Below, piece after piece: positions 56,424-64,000 of a DNA stretch of 64,000 bases. Location: contig NC_013959.1 in NCBI RefSeq assembly GCF_000025705.1, positions 1,851,063 to 1,915,062 on the forward strand, given 5' to 3'. The notes under the pieces are model-generated. The model searched no databases, was not told the DNA's origin, and saw nothing but the letters and a program-made list of their open reading frames with translations. The DNA comes from Sideroxydans lithotrophicus ES-1 (GTDB lineage: Bacteria; Pseudomonadota; Gammaproteobacteria; Burkholderiales; Gallionellaceae). How positions within the stretch are numbered: the stretch's first letter is position 1; each line of letters begins with the position of its first letter. Made by a program: the position numbers and the translations under genes.

Positions 56424-57002
56424 CTACTCCTCGAGTATTCTCTCGATACGCCGGTCCGGGATCAGCCAGATGACTGCAACCAGCACGTATAGTGCATCCG
56501 ACAGCCACTGGTTCCAGAAGGCGAGCGGAATGGCGATGGCATACAACACCTGCGAAACTTTTCCTTTGCGGTCTTTCTCGACCGCTTTGGCCAGCAGGGA
56601 ATCCTTGCCGCCGTTCGCGGAAATGATGCGGCTCTGCAATATCAGGTAAGCGACTGCCGCCATGAACAGCACCACTCCGTACAGTGCCGTGGGCAGCGCG
56701 GCAAAATGGTTCTCGCCCATCCAGCCGGTGACGAACGGCACCAGCGACAACCAGAACAGCAGATGCAGGTTCGACCACAGGATTGCGCCAGTGACACGCC
56801 TTACCGTGTGCAGCATGTGGTGGTGATTGTTCCAGTAGATACCGAGGTATATGAAGCTGAGGATATAGCTCAGGAAGACTGGCAGCAAAGGTTGAAGCGA
56901 CTGCAGATCGGAGCCGTGCGGCACCCTCAGCTCAAGCACCATGATCGTGATGATGATGGCGAGTACGCCATCGCTGAATGCTTCCAGACGGGTTTTTCCC
57001 AT
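56424..57002 (-). CDS. TMEM175-family potassium channel-like protein
   Basis: This 192-residue protein has the TMEM175 (DUF1211) signature RLEAFSDGVLAIIITIMVLE at the N-terminus, followed by five further hydrophobic helices including FLSYILSFIYLGIYWNNHHH. Bacterial members form tetrameric K+ channels. It lies 50 nt after the VIT gene in the transcription direction reversed (VIT is downstream), so the two may share a transcript. Confidence 0.9.
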   Translation of the reverse strand: MGKTRLEAFSDGVLAIIITIMVLELRVPHGSDLQSLQPLLPVFLSYILSFIYLGIYWNNHHHMLHTVRRVTGAILWSNLHLLFWLSLVPFVTGWMGENHFAALPTALYGVVLFMAAVAYLILQSRIISANGGKDSLLAKAVEKDRKGKVSQVLYAIAIPLAFWNQWLSDALYVLVAVIWLIPDRRIERILEE

Positions 57003-57081
57003 GGATCGCTCCCTATCGCAAGTTCATCGCGCTTAAAATGCTAGCATACGCTGCAAACATTATTTACCGTGGAGACTGTTC

Positions 57082-58437
57082 ATGCGTATCGCAATTATCG
57101 GTTCCGGGCCGGCCGGCTTCTATGCCGCGGAGGCATTGCTCAGACGCACGGATGAGGTAATCCATGTCGACATGTTCGATCGCCTCCCTACTCCTTTCGG
57201 CCTTGTGCGCGGAGGAGTCGCCCCCGACCATCAGAACATCAAGGCAGTCACCCGCGTCTATGAAAAAACAGCCGCGCGGCCTACGTTCAGGTTCTTTGGC
57301 AATGTGTGTCTCGGCGTCGACTTGACGGTGGATGAATTGCGCCAGCATTACCACCAGATCGTTTATGCGATTGGCAATGAGGCAGACCGCCGCCTCGGCA
57401 TTCCGGGAGAAGGCATAGCGCGCTGCACGCCTGCTTCCGTCTTTATCGGCTGGTATAACGGGCACCCCGATTACCGTCATGCAAAATTCGATCTGTCGGT
57501 GTCGCGTGTCGCGGTGGTCGGCAACGGCAACGTGGCAATCGACGCCGCTCGAATCCTGCTGCGCACACCTGCCGAACTCGAAAAGACGGACATTGCCGCA
57601 CATGCACTGGAAGTGCTGCGCAACAGCCAGGTACGCGAGGTATTCATGCTCGGACGGCGCGGCCCGGAGCAGGCTTCTTTTACCTCCGCGGAACTCAGGG
57701 AACTTGGCGAGATGGAGGATGCCGAGCCCATCGTCGCACCCGGCGAGCTTGCGGCTTGCGCTGTCCCGGAATCTGCGGACATTTCGCAGAAGGACAAGAA
57801 TCTGAAGATCCTCCAGGCATTTGCCGCCCGGCAACCCGGCACGAAAGCAAAGAAACTGCATATGCGTTTCCTCGTTTCGCCAACCGAGGTGATTGCCGAC
57901 GCTGCCGGCAATGTCTCCGGACTCAAGCTGGAGAAGAATCGCCTTGAGACCCGTGCAGACGGCACAATCACCGCGCGCGGCACCGGTGAGATCGAGATAC
58001 TCGATGCAGGAATGGTGCTGCCAGCGATCGGCTACAGCGTTGAACGGATAGCTGGGGTTCCCTATGACGAAAAAACACATGTGATTGCCAATGAAGATGG
58101 GCGCGTAGTCGACCCGGTCACTCGCGCTGTGATCTCCAACGAGTACGTGGTCGGTTGGGCGCGGACGGGTCCGCAAGGCCTGATCGGCACGCACAAAGCT
58201 GCATCCGCCCATGTTGCCAAGCATATGTTGATTGACAGCGCAGGTCTTTCTGCACGAACACTTCCGGATCGTGAAGCCATCGTCTCTTTGCTTCGCAAAC
58301 GCGGTCTGCAGATTGTCACTTTTAGCGACTGGAAACAGATCGATGAAATAGAGATCGCACGCGGGGAGCGGCGCAACGCACCGCGAGACAAGATCGTCGA
58401 CCTGGAAACGATGCTCGCCATTCTTGGCCAGCACTGA
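57082..58437 (+). CDS. Ferredoxin/adrenodoxin-NADP reductase-like flavoprotein
   Basis: This 451-residue protein has FAD motif IAIIGSGPAGFYAAEALLRR and the FprA/adrenodoxin-reductase segment DRLPTPFGLVRGGVAPDHQN. NADP motif VAVVGNGNVAIDAARILLRT and VFMLGRRGPEQASFTSAELR follow. The C-terminus has NEYVVGWARTGPQGLIGTHK. It would pass electrons between NADPH and a ferredoxin. The CcoG-like ferredoxin encoded 315 bp downstream on the same strand could be a partner, though that is inference. Confidence 0.9.
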   Translation: MRIAIIGSGPAGFYAAEALLRRTDEVIHVDMFDRLPTPFGLVRGGVAPDHQNIKAVTRVYEKTAARPTFRFFGNVCLGVDLTVDELRQHYHQIVYAIGNEADRRLGIPGEGIARCTPASVFIGWYNGHPDYRHAKFDLSVSRVAVVGNGNVAIDAARILLRTPAELEKTDIAAHALEVLRNSQVREVFMLGRRGPEQASFTSAELRELGEMEDAEPIVAPGELAACAVPESADISQKDKNLKILQAFAARQPGTKAKKLHMRFLVSPTEVIADAAGNVSGLKLEKNRLETRADGTITARGTGEIEILDAGMVLPAIGYSVERIAGVPYDEKTHVIANEDGRVVDPVTRAVISNEYVVGWARTGPQGLIGTHKAASAHVAKHMLIDSAGLSARTLPDREAIVSLLRKRGLQIVTFSDWKQIDEIEIARGERRNAPRDKIVDLETMLAILGQH

Positions 58438-58752
58438 ATGGCATCGAGCTGCTGGCAGGTGATGCCCTTCCCCGTTTGTGTATCATCCATTGAGATTCGC
58501 TGCGCTGTTTCCACCGATGATCATCGCAGCGCAAATGGCTGTGTCGGCTTCTTTGGCTTGCGATGCAGGAGGAATATTGATATATTAGAATCTGCTTATA
58601 TGTCATGCAGATGGCCTGAGCGTTTTCCCTGCTGAAAATCGCAACTTCAGTTTTGGATCCGGCGCCGGAAGTGAAGATATTCGAACCCATAGCCTGCCGG
58701 ATACGAAAACACACTTGCAATCAGCCAGCAACCATACAATTCAGGAGCAAGA
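58438..58752. other. Gene-free stretch before the CcoG-like gene
   Basis: These 315 bases hold no convincing gene. An AT-rich patch at 58575-58605 (GATATATTAGAATCTGCTTATATG) is the best promoter candidate, and AGGAGC precedes the next ATG at 58753. No terminator hairpin with a U-tract follows the flavoprotein gene. Confidence 0.4.
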
Positions 58753-59979
58753 ATGACCTCAGCGCAATACCGCTGGAAAAGAAGGGCCGTGCAGTTGGGA
58801 ACACTCCTGCTGATCGCCTTGATACCGGCATTGGGACTGTTTCGTATCGACCTGACCACGGCCAGCTTCACTATCCTGGATAGCCAGATATGGTGGTCCA
58901 ACTTCTCGTTCGTGTTTGGTCTGGCAATACTGCTGGTCACCGTGCCTATCATCATCTACATGACCCTCGGCACAGCCTGGTGTGGGTGGGCATGTCCGCA
59001 GAACCTGCTTTCCGAATGGGCTAACAACCTGACCTATAAGCTGTTGGGCAAGCGTGCCAGTGTTGCCGTAGATGGCGAGGGCTTGAAAGTCGCCGCATCC
59101 AAGAACAAGATTTCCAATTGGGTCATTCTTACCGCCGCTTTCCTGGGTGTATCAATGATACTGGCGCTCGTCCCGTTCTTGTTCTTCTTCTCGCTCGCCG
59201 AAGTCTGGTCGTTCTTCTCACCCAGCTCCAGCGCCCAGTTGTCTGCATTCATGCAACGGCTTTATTACTTTGCCGTGTTCCTCATCTTCATCGACATAGC
59301 TGTTGTCCGCTACTTCATGTGCGACTATGCCTGCCTGTATCGCATCGGGCAGAAGATGTTCAAGACTCAAGACGCATTGCACGTGAATTACGATGCTTCA
59401 CGCTCGGACGAATGCAGCAAATGCAATTATTGCGCAGCATCTTGCGTCACCAGCATTGAGCCAACCGAGATCAAAATCTTCGATAGCTGCATCAATTGCG
59501 GTGAATGTATCGATGCATGCAACCGGCTGCATGACAAATCCGGAACCAAAGGGTTATTGAGTTTCGAATTCGGCAATAAAGCCAGCAGTTCATCCTGGAG
59601 CGAAAAGATCGGCATGATTTTTTCCCGCTTCAACTGGCTGGTTGGCGGTTTTTTTGTGATGGGTGTAGCGATGATGATGTGGGGCATCTATACCCAGCAA
59701 CAGATACCGGCACAGGTACCTATCGAACAGCAACTGAGGGAGCGCCAGCTTGCCAATGCCTGCAACAGCCAATGCGAAACTCAGCAGTCATTGTGCAAGG
59801 TCGGCAACATGGCGGAATGCTACCGTGCCGCGGCATGCAAGTGCGAGTGCTTCCTGCAGCACGACCCAGGCAATGCCTCCAGTGGGCAATGGCGTCAGTG
59901 CGTCCAGCAAAATATGGCTAATGCGGAATCCAGAACCGGCAAAGATCGCCGATCAACGCTGGACAGGTCGATACCATGA
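58753..59979 (+). CDS. CcoG/NapH-like polyferredoxin with Cys-rich C-terminus
   Basis: This 408-residue membrane protein has several helices in the first 215 residues. GTAWCGWACPQNLLSEWANN is the CcoG/NapH-type motif. Two [4Fe-4S] sites follow: CSKCNYCAASCVTS and CINCGECIDACNRL. After a last helix (LVGGFFVMGVAMMMWGIYT) the C-terminus holds eight cysteines (ANACNSQCETQQSLC, AECYRAAACKCECF and one near the end), which is unlike ordinary CcoG proteins. CcoG reduces Cu(II) to Cu(I) in oxidase biogenesis; NapH passes electrons to a reductase. Which role holds here is open. Confidence 0.8.
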   Translation: MTSAQYRWKRRAVQLGTLLLIALIPALGLFRIDLTTASFTILDSQIWWSNFSFVFGLAILLVTVPIIIYMTLGTAWCGWACPQNLLSEWANNLTYKLLGKRASVAVDGEGLKVAASKNKISNWVILTAAFLGVSMILALVPFLFFFSLAEVWSFFSPSSSAQLSAFMQRLYYFAVFLIFIDIAVVRYFMCDYACLYRIGQKMFKTQDALHVNYDASRSDECSKCNYCAASCVTSIEPTEIKIFDSCINCGECIDACNRLHDKSGTKGLLSFEFGNKASSSSWSEKIGMIFSRFNWLVGGFFVMGVAMMMWGIYTQQQIPAQVPIEQQLRERQLANACNSQCETQQSLCKVGNMAECYRAAACKCECFLQHDPGNASSGQWRQCVQQNMANAESRTGKDRRSTLDRSIP

Positions 59980-60093
59980 CGGCCCTCGGCTCGATTGGTC
60001 CGCAACTCGGCTTTATGAACTTGTGCATTGAAATATACGCATCGAGTCCAAGCATAATCAACGTTAATTATTGCAATTAGTAAGGAGAGTTCT

Positions 60094-60282
60094 ATGTTCA
60101 AGCTTCCAATGGTAATCGTCTACATGATCATTGCATTTAACATCACGGCGTTTACTGCGCTCTTGATGTTAAATATGCTGATCATCACGTCTCTTTTCGC
60201 CAAAATAATCGCATGCTCCTTAACGATTGGCGCATGGGCGTTGGCCTACGTGAAACGCGATACGGTCGTCGAACTATTCTGA
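60094..60282 (+). CDS. Small membrane protein, unknown function
   Basis: This 62-residue protein, mostly hydrophobic, probably has two transmembrane helices (VIVYMIIAFNITAFTALLML and IITSLFAKIIACSLTIGAWA) with a charged C-terminus. AAGGAGAG lies 5 nt before the ATG, supporting real translation. It lies between the CcoG-like gene and a 40-codon gene. Confidence 0.6.
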   Translation: MFKLPMVIVYMIIAFNITAFTALLMLNMLIITSLFAKIIACSLTIGAWALAYVKRDTVVELF

Positions 60283-60380
60283 CAAGTGATAAGTCTGAGG
60301 TTGCGCCTGGTTACAACAAGTAGCAAGCAAACCAGGCGCTCAGCAACTATGGATTTTCGGCAATATTGAAGGAGGGCATC

Positions 60381-60503
60381 ATGAATGCAACAGCTCAAGC
60401 TTTTGGAATCGGGATCATCTTGGGAATAATCGTATTTTTTATACTTGCCAAATTCGGCGTGATAGATAAATTGCTGGTTTCAATGGATAAGTGGTTTAAG
60501 TAG
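60381..60503 (+). CDS. Tiny single-helix membrane protein, 40 residues
   Basis: ATG 60381 has AAGGAGG at 6 nt and runs to TAG 60503. The product starts MNATAQAFGIGIILGIIVFF and ends DKLLVSMDKWFK: one transmembrane helix with a basic tail. The strong ribosome-binding site argues it is real. It recalls small oxidase accessory subunits in length and topology, but I cannot assign it. Confidence 0.6.
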   Translation: MNATAQAFGIGIILGIIVFFILAKFGVIDKLLVSMDKWFK

Positions 60504-61039
60504 TAAGGTTGATGTCCCGATTTTCCCTGAATTGCCTGCAATATCTTCAAGCTGTCGGCTAGTGCTGTCCGGATCCCATTCGCCAGTTAGCCGGCAGGTT
60601 TGTCCTGCCATGCGTGTAACCTGCCTGATACAGAGTCGAATACGATTCCCATTGCGAGTACAACCGCCTACGGGAAGAGTGTTCTGTCAGTACTATTTGG
60701 ACACCTGACATCTTTTCGGCATGCTCCGGCTCTGCTCCTCAATTACCAAGTGATTGTGCGGCGACACTTGCCGCTTCATCCTTGCCATTTCCGAGTGGTA
60801 GTTTACTATATTAGTATAGTATTATATTATTAATTGCCTTCGTTGTTTATCAGCAATTAGTTAGCAGGTCACATATGCAAGGCAGAACCAAGTTGGCCAG
60901 TCTCGATATTCACGGACTTTGCCGAATTTTTCAGACTAAAGCTCTTGCGGAGTAAATGCATGAATAAAAAACACACACTGTTTGCGCCACAAAACCCGAC
61001 AGTTATTGTCAACATATTGAGTTATAGAAGGAGCAAATC
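60504..61039. other. Gene-free stretch before the tsdB-like gene
   Basis: These 536 bases contain no convincing gene. A 77-codon frame at 60600-60833 has no ribosome-binding site and unlikely composition. A very AT-rich block (60798-60836, TATTAGTATAGTATTATATT) and a palindromic GACAGTTATTGTC near 60998 are the best control-site candidates for the cytochrome pair. Confidence 0.4.
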
Positions 61040-61681
61040 TTGAAGCAAATATTACTAGCAGCATTAACCTGCATCCCCATACTTTCCCAAGCTGCGGATG
61101 AAGCAAGGAACATCACTTTGCAAGGCAACAAGCAGGGTGCTCCGGCCTGCCAGTCATGCCATGGCACTGATGGAGGCGGCACACCCTCAGCCGGCATCCC
61201 CCGGTTGGCCGGATTAAATGCAGCCTATATTGAACAGCAATTGAAGAATTTCCGCGCTGGCAAGCGTAGCAATCCGATCATGCAGCCGATCGCGGATTTG
61301 CTGACCGAGACTGAAGTCACGCAGGTCGCCGCATACTATGCGGCACTGCCCGTCCCCTTAACCACGCCTCAAGGTGCTGATCCGGCATTGTTGCGCAAAG
61401 GTGAAGCCATCGCCACTGTCGGCGACTGGAGTCATGAGATACCAGCTTGCTTTCAATGCCATGGCCCTAACGGAAAAGGCATAGCACCGCACTTCCCCGC
61501 CATTGCCGGCCAATCTGCCTTATATATTTCCAACCAGATTGAAGCCTGGAAATCCGGCACTCGCTCAAATGACCCAGCAGGATTGATGAAGTCGGTTGCA
61601 GACAAATTATCGCCAGAACAGATAGAGGCAGTCTCGGCCTACCTTGCTGACCAACAATCAACCAATGGAAACCAGAAATGA
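61040..61681 (+). CDS. tsdB: Dihaem cytochrome c4-like protein, probable TsdB
   Basis: The 213-residue protein starts at TTG 61040 with AAGGAG at 6 nt. A signal peptide (KQILLAALTCIPILSQAADE) is followed by two cytochrome c domains with CQSCHGTDGGGTPS and CFQCHGPNGKGI. Each domain has a distal methionine candidate (e.g. NPIMQPIAD). Such c4-type proteins accept electrons from thiosulfate dehydrogenase TsdA, whose gene overlaps here by 4 nt. Confidence 0.85.
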   Translation: MKQILLAALTCIPILSQAADEARNITLQGNKQGAPACQSCHGTDGGGTPSAGIPRLAGLNAAYIEQQLKNFRAGKRSNPIMQPIADLLTETEVTQVAAYYAALPVPLTTPQGADPALLRKGEAIATVGDWSHEIPACFQCHGPNGKGIAPHFPAIAGQSALYISNQIEAWKSGTRSNDPAGLMKSVADKLSPEQIEAVSAYLADQQSTNGNQK

Positions 61682-62583
61682 AGAATCCCATCGCTATCGC
61701 CATTACTTTTGCCATGATCGCCACATCAGTTACCGTCTTTGCCGCCAGCGAAACTTCAACACCGACAGCGGCTAAGGCACTCGTTTTCACACCACCGAAT
61801 GATGAGGAAATTCCCAACAACGAGTTCGGCAAAATCGTGCGTCAGGGCAAGAACATTTTTGAGGACACCCAGCACTATGCCAAGCAATACGTAGGCAACA
61901 GCCTGAACTGCGTCAACTGCCACCTTGCATCCGGCCGCAAGGAGAATTCATCTCCATTATGGGCAGCTTATGTACGTTACCCGGCCTATAGAGCCAAGAA
62001 CAACAAGGTGAACACCTATGAAGAAAGGATTCAGGGTTGCTTCAAATACAGTTTGAACGGCAAGGCTCCTGCAGTTGATAGTCCTGAAATGGTTGCATTG
62101 GTGACCTATTCGTATTGGCTGGCAACCGGCGCGCCTGTTGGAGCGAAACTTAAGGGAGCGGGCTATCCGGAAGTGCCCAAGCCCGGCCTCATACCCGACG
62201 CCAACCGAGGTAAAACTGTCTTCGTTGAAAACTGTCAGGTGTGCCACGGTAGCAACGGCGAAGGAAAGAAGGTCGACGGAAAATACATATTCCCGCCGCT
62301 ATGGGGATCTGAATCATTTAACTGGGGCGCAGGCATGCACCGCATAAATACCGCCGCAGCCTTCATCAAGGCCAATATGCCACTATCCAAGGGCGGCACG
62401 CTCACCGATCAGGAAGCATGGGACGTAGCCACTTTCGTGATGTCACATGAACGCCCGCAAGATCCGCGTTTCAAGGGAAATGTGGCACAGACCAAGAAAG
62501 AGTATCACGATGAAAATTGCAGATATGGCGAAACCGTAAACGGCAAGGTGCTGGGCGGAAAGCACCAGACTGCAGCAAAGTAG
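61678..62583 (+). CDS. tsdA: Thiosulfate dehydrogenase (tetrathionate-forming) TsdA
   Basis: This 301-residue secreted dihaem cytochrome has haem 1 at LNCVNCHLASGRKENSSPLW and haem 2 at CQVCHGSNGEGKK. The segment AAYVRYPAYRAKNNKVNTYE with the cysteine in RIQGCFKYSLNGKAP, 39 residues after the haem-1 His, matches the unusual axial Cys ligand of TsdA. It oxidises two thiosulfates to tetrathionate and feeds electrons to the TsdB-like protein. The pair suggests partial sulfur-oxidation ability. Reverse (tetrathionate-reducing) activity is possible. Confidence 0.88.
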   Translation: MKNPIAIAITFAMIATSVTVFAASETSTPTAAKALVFTPPNDEEIPNNEFGKIVRQGKNIFEDTQHYAKQYVGNSLNCVNCHLASGRKENSSPLWAAYVRYPAYRAKNNKVNTYEERIQGCFKYSLNGKAPAVDSPEMVALVTYSYWLATGAPVGAKLKGAGYPEVPKPGLIPDANRGKTVFVENCQVCHGSNGEGKKVDGKYIFPPLWGSESFNWGAGMHRINTAAAFIKANMPLSKGGTLTDQEAWDVATFVMSHERPQDPRFKGNVAQTKKEYHDENCRYGETVNGKVLGGKHQTAAK

Positions 62584-62590
62584 CAATTCC

Positions 62591-62636
62591 CGGCCCGCGC
62601 AATCCTTATGCTATGGGGTTGCACGGGCCGTTTTTT
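62591..62636 (+). terminator. Intrinsic terminator after tsdA
   Basis: The arms CGGCCCGCGCAA (62591-62602) and TTGCACGGGCCG (62619-62630) pair over 12 positions with one mismatch and a 16-nt loop, followed by six T. It lies 8 nt after the tsdA stop. Confidence 0.9.
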
Positions 62637-62684
62637 GTTGAACTCCAGACTTGCAGCATTACCCGATGTACCTTGCGTCAGCTT

Positions 62685-63389
62685 TTAACCCGCCAATCCC
62701 ACATAGACGTTCTGCACATCATCATCCGCATCTATTGCTTCCAGAAATGCTTCCACTTCTTCACGTTCGGTATCGTTGCTGATGGTGACAGGATTTTTCG
62801 GGCGATAGCCCAATTGAGCAGAGATGACGGTGAAGCCCTGCGCAGGTAGTGCTTTGCATACTGCATCGAGGTCGGTGACTTCGGTGATAAAGAGAGTCGC
62901 ACCCTCTTCGGAGGGTTCAAGGTCTTGCGCCCCCGCTTCGATGGCTGCCACTTCAGAATCGGCCTCCTTGGAGTTCGGCGTCGCTTCGATCATGCCCACA
63001 TAGCTGAAGTCCCAGGAAACAGAGCCTTCGGCGCCAAGCTGCCCTTTGCGGAACAGCACGTTCATGCTGGACTTGGTGCGATTGACGTTGTCGGACAGGC
63101 ATTCCACGATGACGGGTACGCGATGCGGCGCAAAGCCTTCATAGACAAGGCGTTCCAGATTGGCGCCGTCATCGAGCAAGCCTGCGCCCTTCTTGATGGC
63201 GCGATCCAGCGTGTCTTTCGGCATTGAGGCTTTCTTTGCCTGTTCTACCACCAAGCGCAAGCGCGAATTGGCCGCCGGGTCGGCGCCGCCGCGCGCGGCA
63301 ACCATGATCTCCTTGGCGAGCTTGCCGAATATCTTGCCTTTTGCGTTTGCTGCGACTTCTTTATGTCTGGCTTTCCACTGTGCGCCCAT
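62685..63389 (-). CDS. YebC/PmpR-family protein
   Basis: The 234-residue protein starts [20 protein letters not shown] at 63389. [35 protein letters not shown] and [19 protein letters not shown] are family hallmarks across its three domains. YebC paralogues are described as DNA-binding regulators, and recent work links one branch to relief of ribosome stalling at polyproline. If of that branch, it could aid the Pro-rich proteins in this window; that is inference. Confidence 0.93.
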   Translation of the reverse strand: MGAQWKARHKEVAANAKGKIFGKLAKEIMVAARGGADPAANSRLRLVVEQAKKASMPKDTLDRAIKKGAGLLDDGANLERLVYEGFAPHRVPVIVECLSDNVNRTKSSMNVLFRKGQLGAEGSVSWDFSYVGMIEATPNSKEADSEVAAIEAGAQDLEPSEEGATLFITEVTDLDAVCKALPAQGFTVISAQLGYRPKNPVTISNDTEREEVEAFLEAIDADDDVQNVYVGLAG

Positions 63390-63527
63390 TGCTGTTCTCT
63401 TGTATTGGTTAAAACATGATTCCCGAGGGCGCATCTTGCCCTAAGTACCGTGTTGCTTCAATCTCCAAAAGAAATTTGCAGCCGGCTACAGTCAATGACG
63501 GGTGGGATGCCGCACTTGGAGAAAGGA

Positions 63528-63992
63528 TTACTGCACCGCCTTGAGTTGCCAGCCCGAGTGGCAGCCGACGCACTTGGACATGGTATTGGAAAGCATACCC
63601 AGCAATTCGGCAGAAGACTTCCCCTTGTCGGCAGCTTGAGCCAAATCGTCCATATCACGATGCACACTCATGCCGAGCGATTTGAATGCCACCGGCAGTT
63701 TTGCCATCAATGCCGGGTTGACGTCAACCGCGGAAGCCATGCCGACGGCACGTGCCGATTCAGCCACCCGCTTCATGTCACCCTGCTGGATACCCTGCAC
63801 GACCTGTTGCGATGCAGCCAGCAAGGCTCGCATCTCGCCCAGGATCAGGTTGCGTTCAGAAGCAGCCAATACCACTGTGTTTCTGCCATCCGTCCCCGCT
63901 TCCGTGTTGCCACGCACAAAGAACCATGCAAACACGGCAATTGTGACAACCCACAGCACGATAGCTAGCAAGGCAAGGCGATTCTTCAACAT
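63528..63992 (-). CDS. Membrane-anchored protein with C-terminal c-type haem site
   Basis: The 154-residue protein has an N-terminal anchor or signal (LALLAIVLWVVTIAVFAWFF), then a helical domain (MRALLAASQQVVQGIQQGDM and onward), and a single haem motif KCVGCHSGW 11 residues from the end. A helical bundle with the haem site at the C-terminus is the layout of cytochrome c'-like and related proteins. Start at 63992 is 8 nt from the window edge, so the ribosome-binding site cannot be judged fully. Confidence 0.75.
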   Translation of the reverse strand: MLKNRLALLAIVLWVVTIAVFAWFFVRGNTEAGTDGRNTVVLAASERNLILGEMRALLAASQQVVQGIQQGDMKRVAESARAVGMASAVDVNPALMAKLPVAFKSLGMSVHRDMDDLAQAADKGKSSAELLGMLSNTMSKCVGCHSGWQLKAVQ

Positions 63993-64000
63993 TTGAACTC

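Noticed and set aside
60600-60833. 77-codon frame in the gap before tsdB
   Set aside because: No ribosome-binding site, irregular composition, and it runs into the AT-rich presumed control region.

Overview
The window looks like the chromosome of a free-living, respiring betaproteobacterium. The contiguous sdhCDAB-sdhE-gltA-sucAB block, the malate dehydrogenase type, an AMMECR1/MEMO/radical-SAM trio, many c-type cytochromes, a probable thiosulfate dehydrogenase pair and a large copper-efflux block together suggest Nitrosomonadales, possibly a Gallionellaceae-like lineage. This placement is inference from gene content only. Most genes are GC-rich and tightly packed, with ATGA-type overlaps.

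Region by region. (1) 1-9616, minus strand: one operon for an atypical type II secretion or type IV pilus-like machine. It encodes a major pseudopilin, a GspF-like platform protein, a GspE-like ATPase, PilM/N/O/P-like assembly proteins, a secretin lipoprotein with a C-terminal cohesin-like domain, and three minor pseudopilins, the last cut by the window edge. (2) 10105-20172, minus strand: tRNA-Leu(UAG), a YhdH/AcuI-type reductase and the TCA block sucB, sucA, gltA, sdhE, sdhB, sdhA, sdhD, sdhC; mdh diverges on the plus strand and ends in a strong hairpin terminator. (3) 21420-26069: a secreted repeat protein, the MEMO1/AMMECR1/radical-SAM trio and an HD-GYP cyclic-di-GMP phosphodiesterase. 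(4) 26206-43463, minus strand: a fatty-acid beta-oxidation block (fadE, SDR, fadD, thioesterase, fadL, two-domain beta-oxidation protein, then thiolase). It is split by about 4.6 kb of accessory genes (29293-33925): a GHKL-ATPase gene translationally coupled to a large gene with phosphoribosyltransferase-like segments, a GFA-family gene, and an MntA-HepT toxin-antitoxin pair. (5) 43608-55489: copper handling, with a CopL-like protein, CusCBA and CusF, a CFA-synthase-like methyltransferase, a Cu(I) P-type ATPase with YHS and heavy-metal-binding domains, a SHOCT protein and a methionine-rich cytochrome c. (6) 55675-63992: VIT/CCC1 transporter, TMEM175-type channel, ferredoxin-NADP reductase-like flavoprotein, CcoG-like ferredoxin with a cysteine-rich tail, two tiny membrane proteins, a TsdB/TsdA-like pair, a YebC-family protein and a C-terminal-haem cytochrome.

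Two signals stand out. First, the coupled GHKL-ATPase / PRTase-like gene pair sits inside a split beta-oxidation operon beside a toxin-antitoxin module, and is a good candidate for an uncharacterised conflict or stress system. Second, GC-rich palindromic elements are inserted in frame inside at least four unrelated proteins (beta-oxidation protein, CusB twice, CusA, copper ATPase), always in loops or linkers. A different inverted-repeat element forms the N-terminus of SdhE. They behave like in-frame palindromic elements that decorate proteins with proline/glycine-rich peptides.
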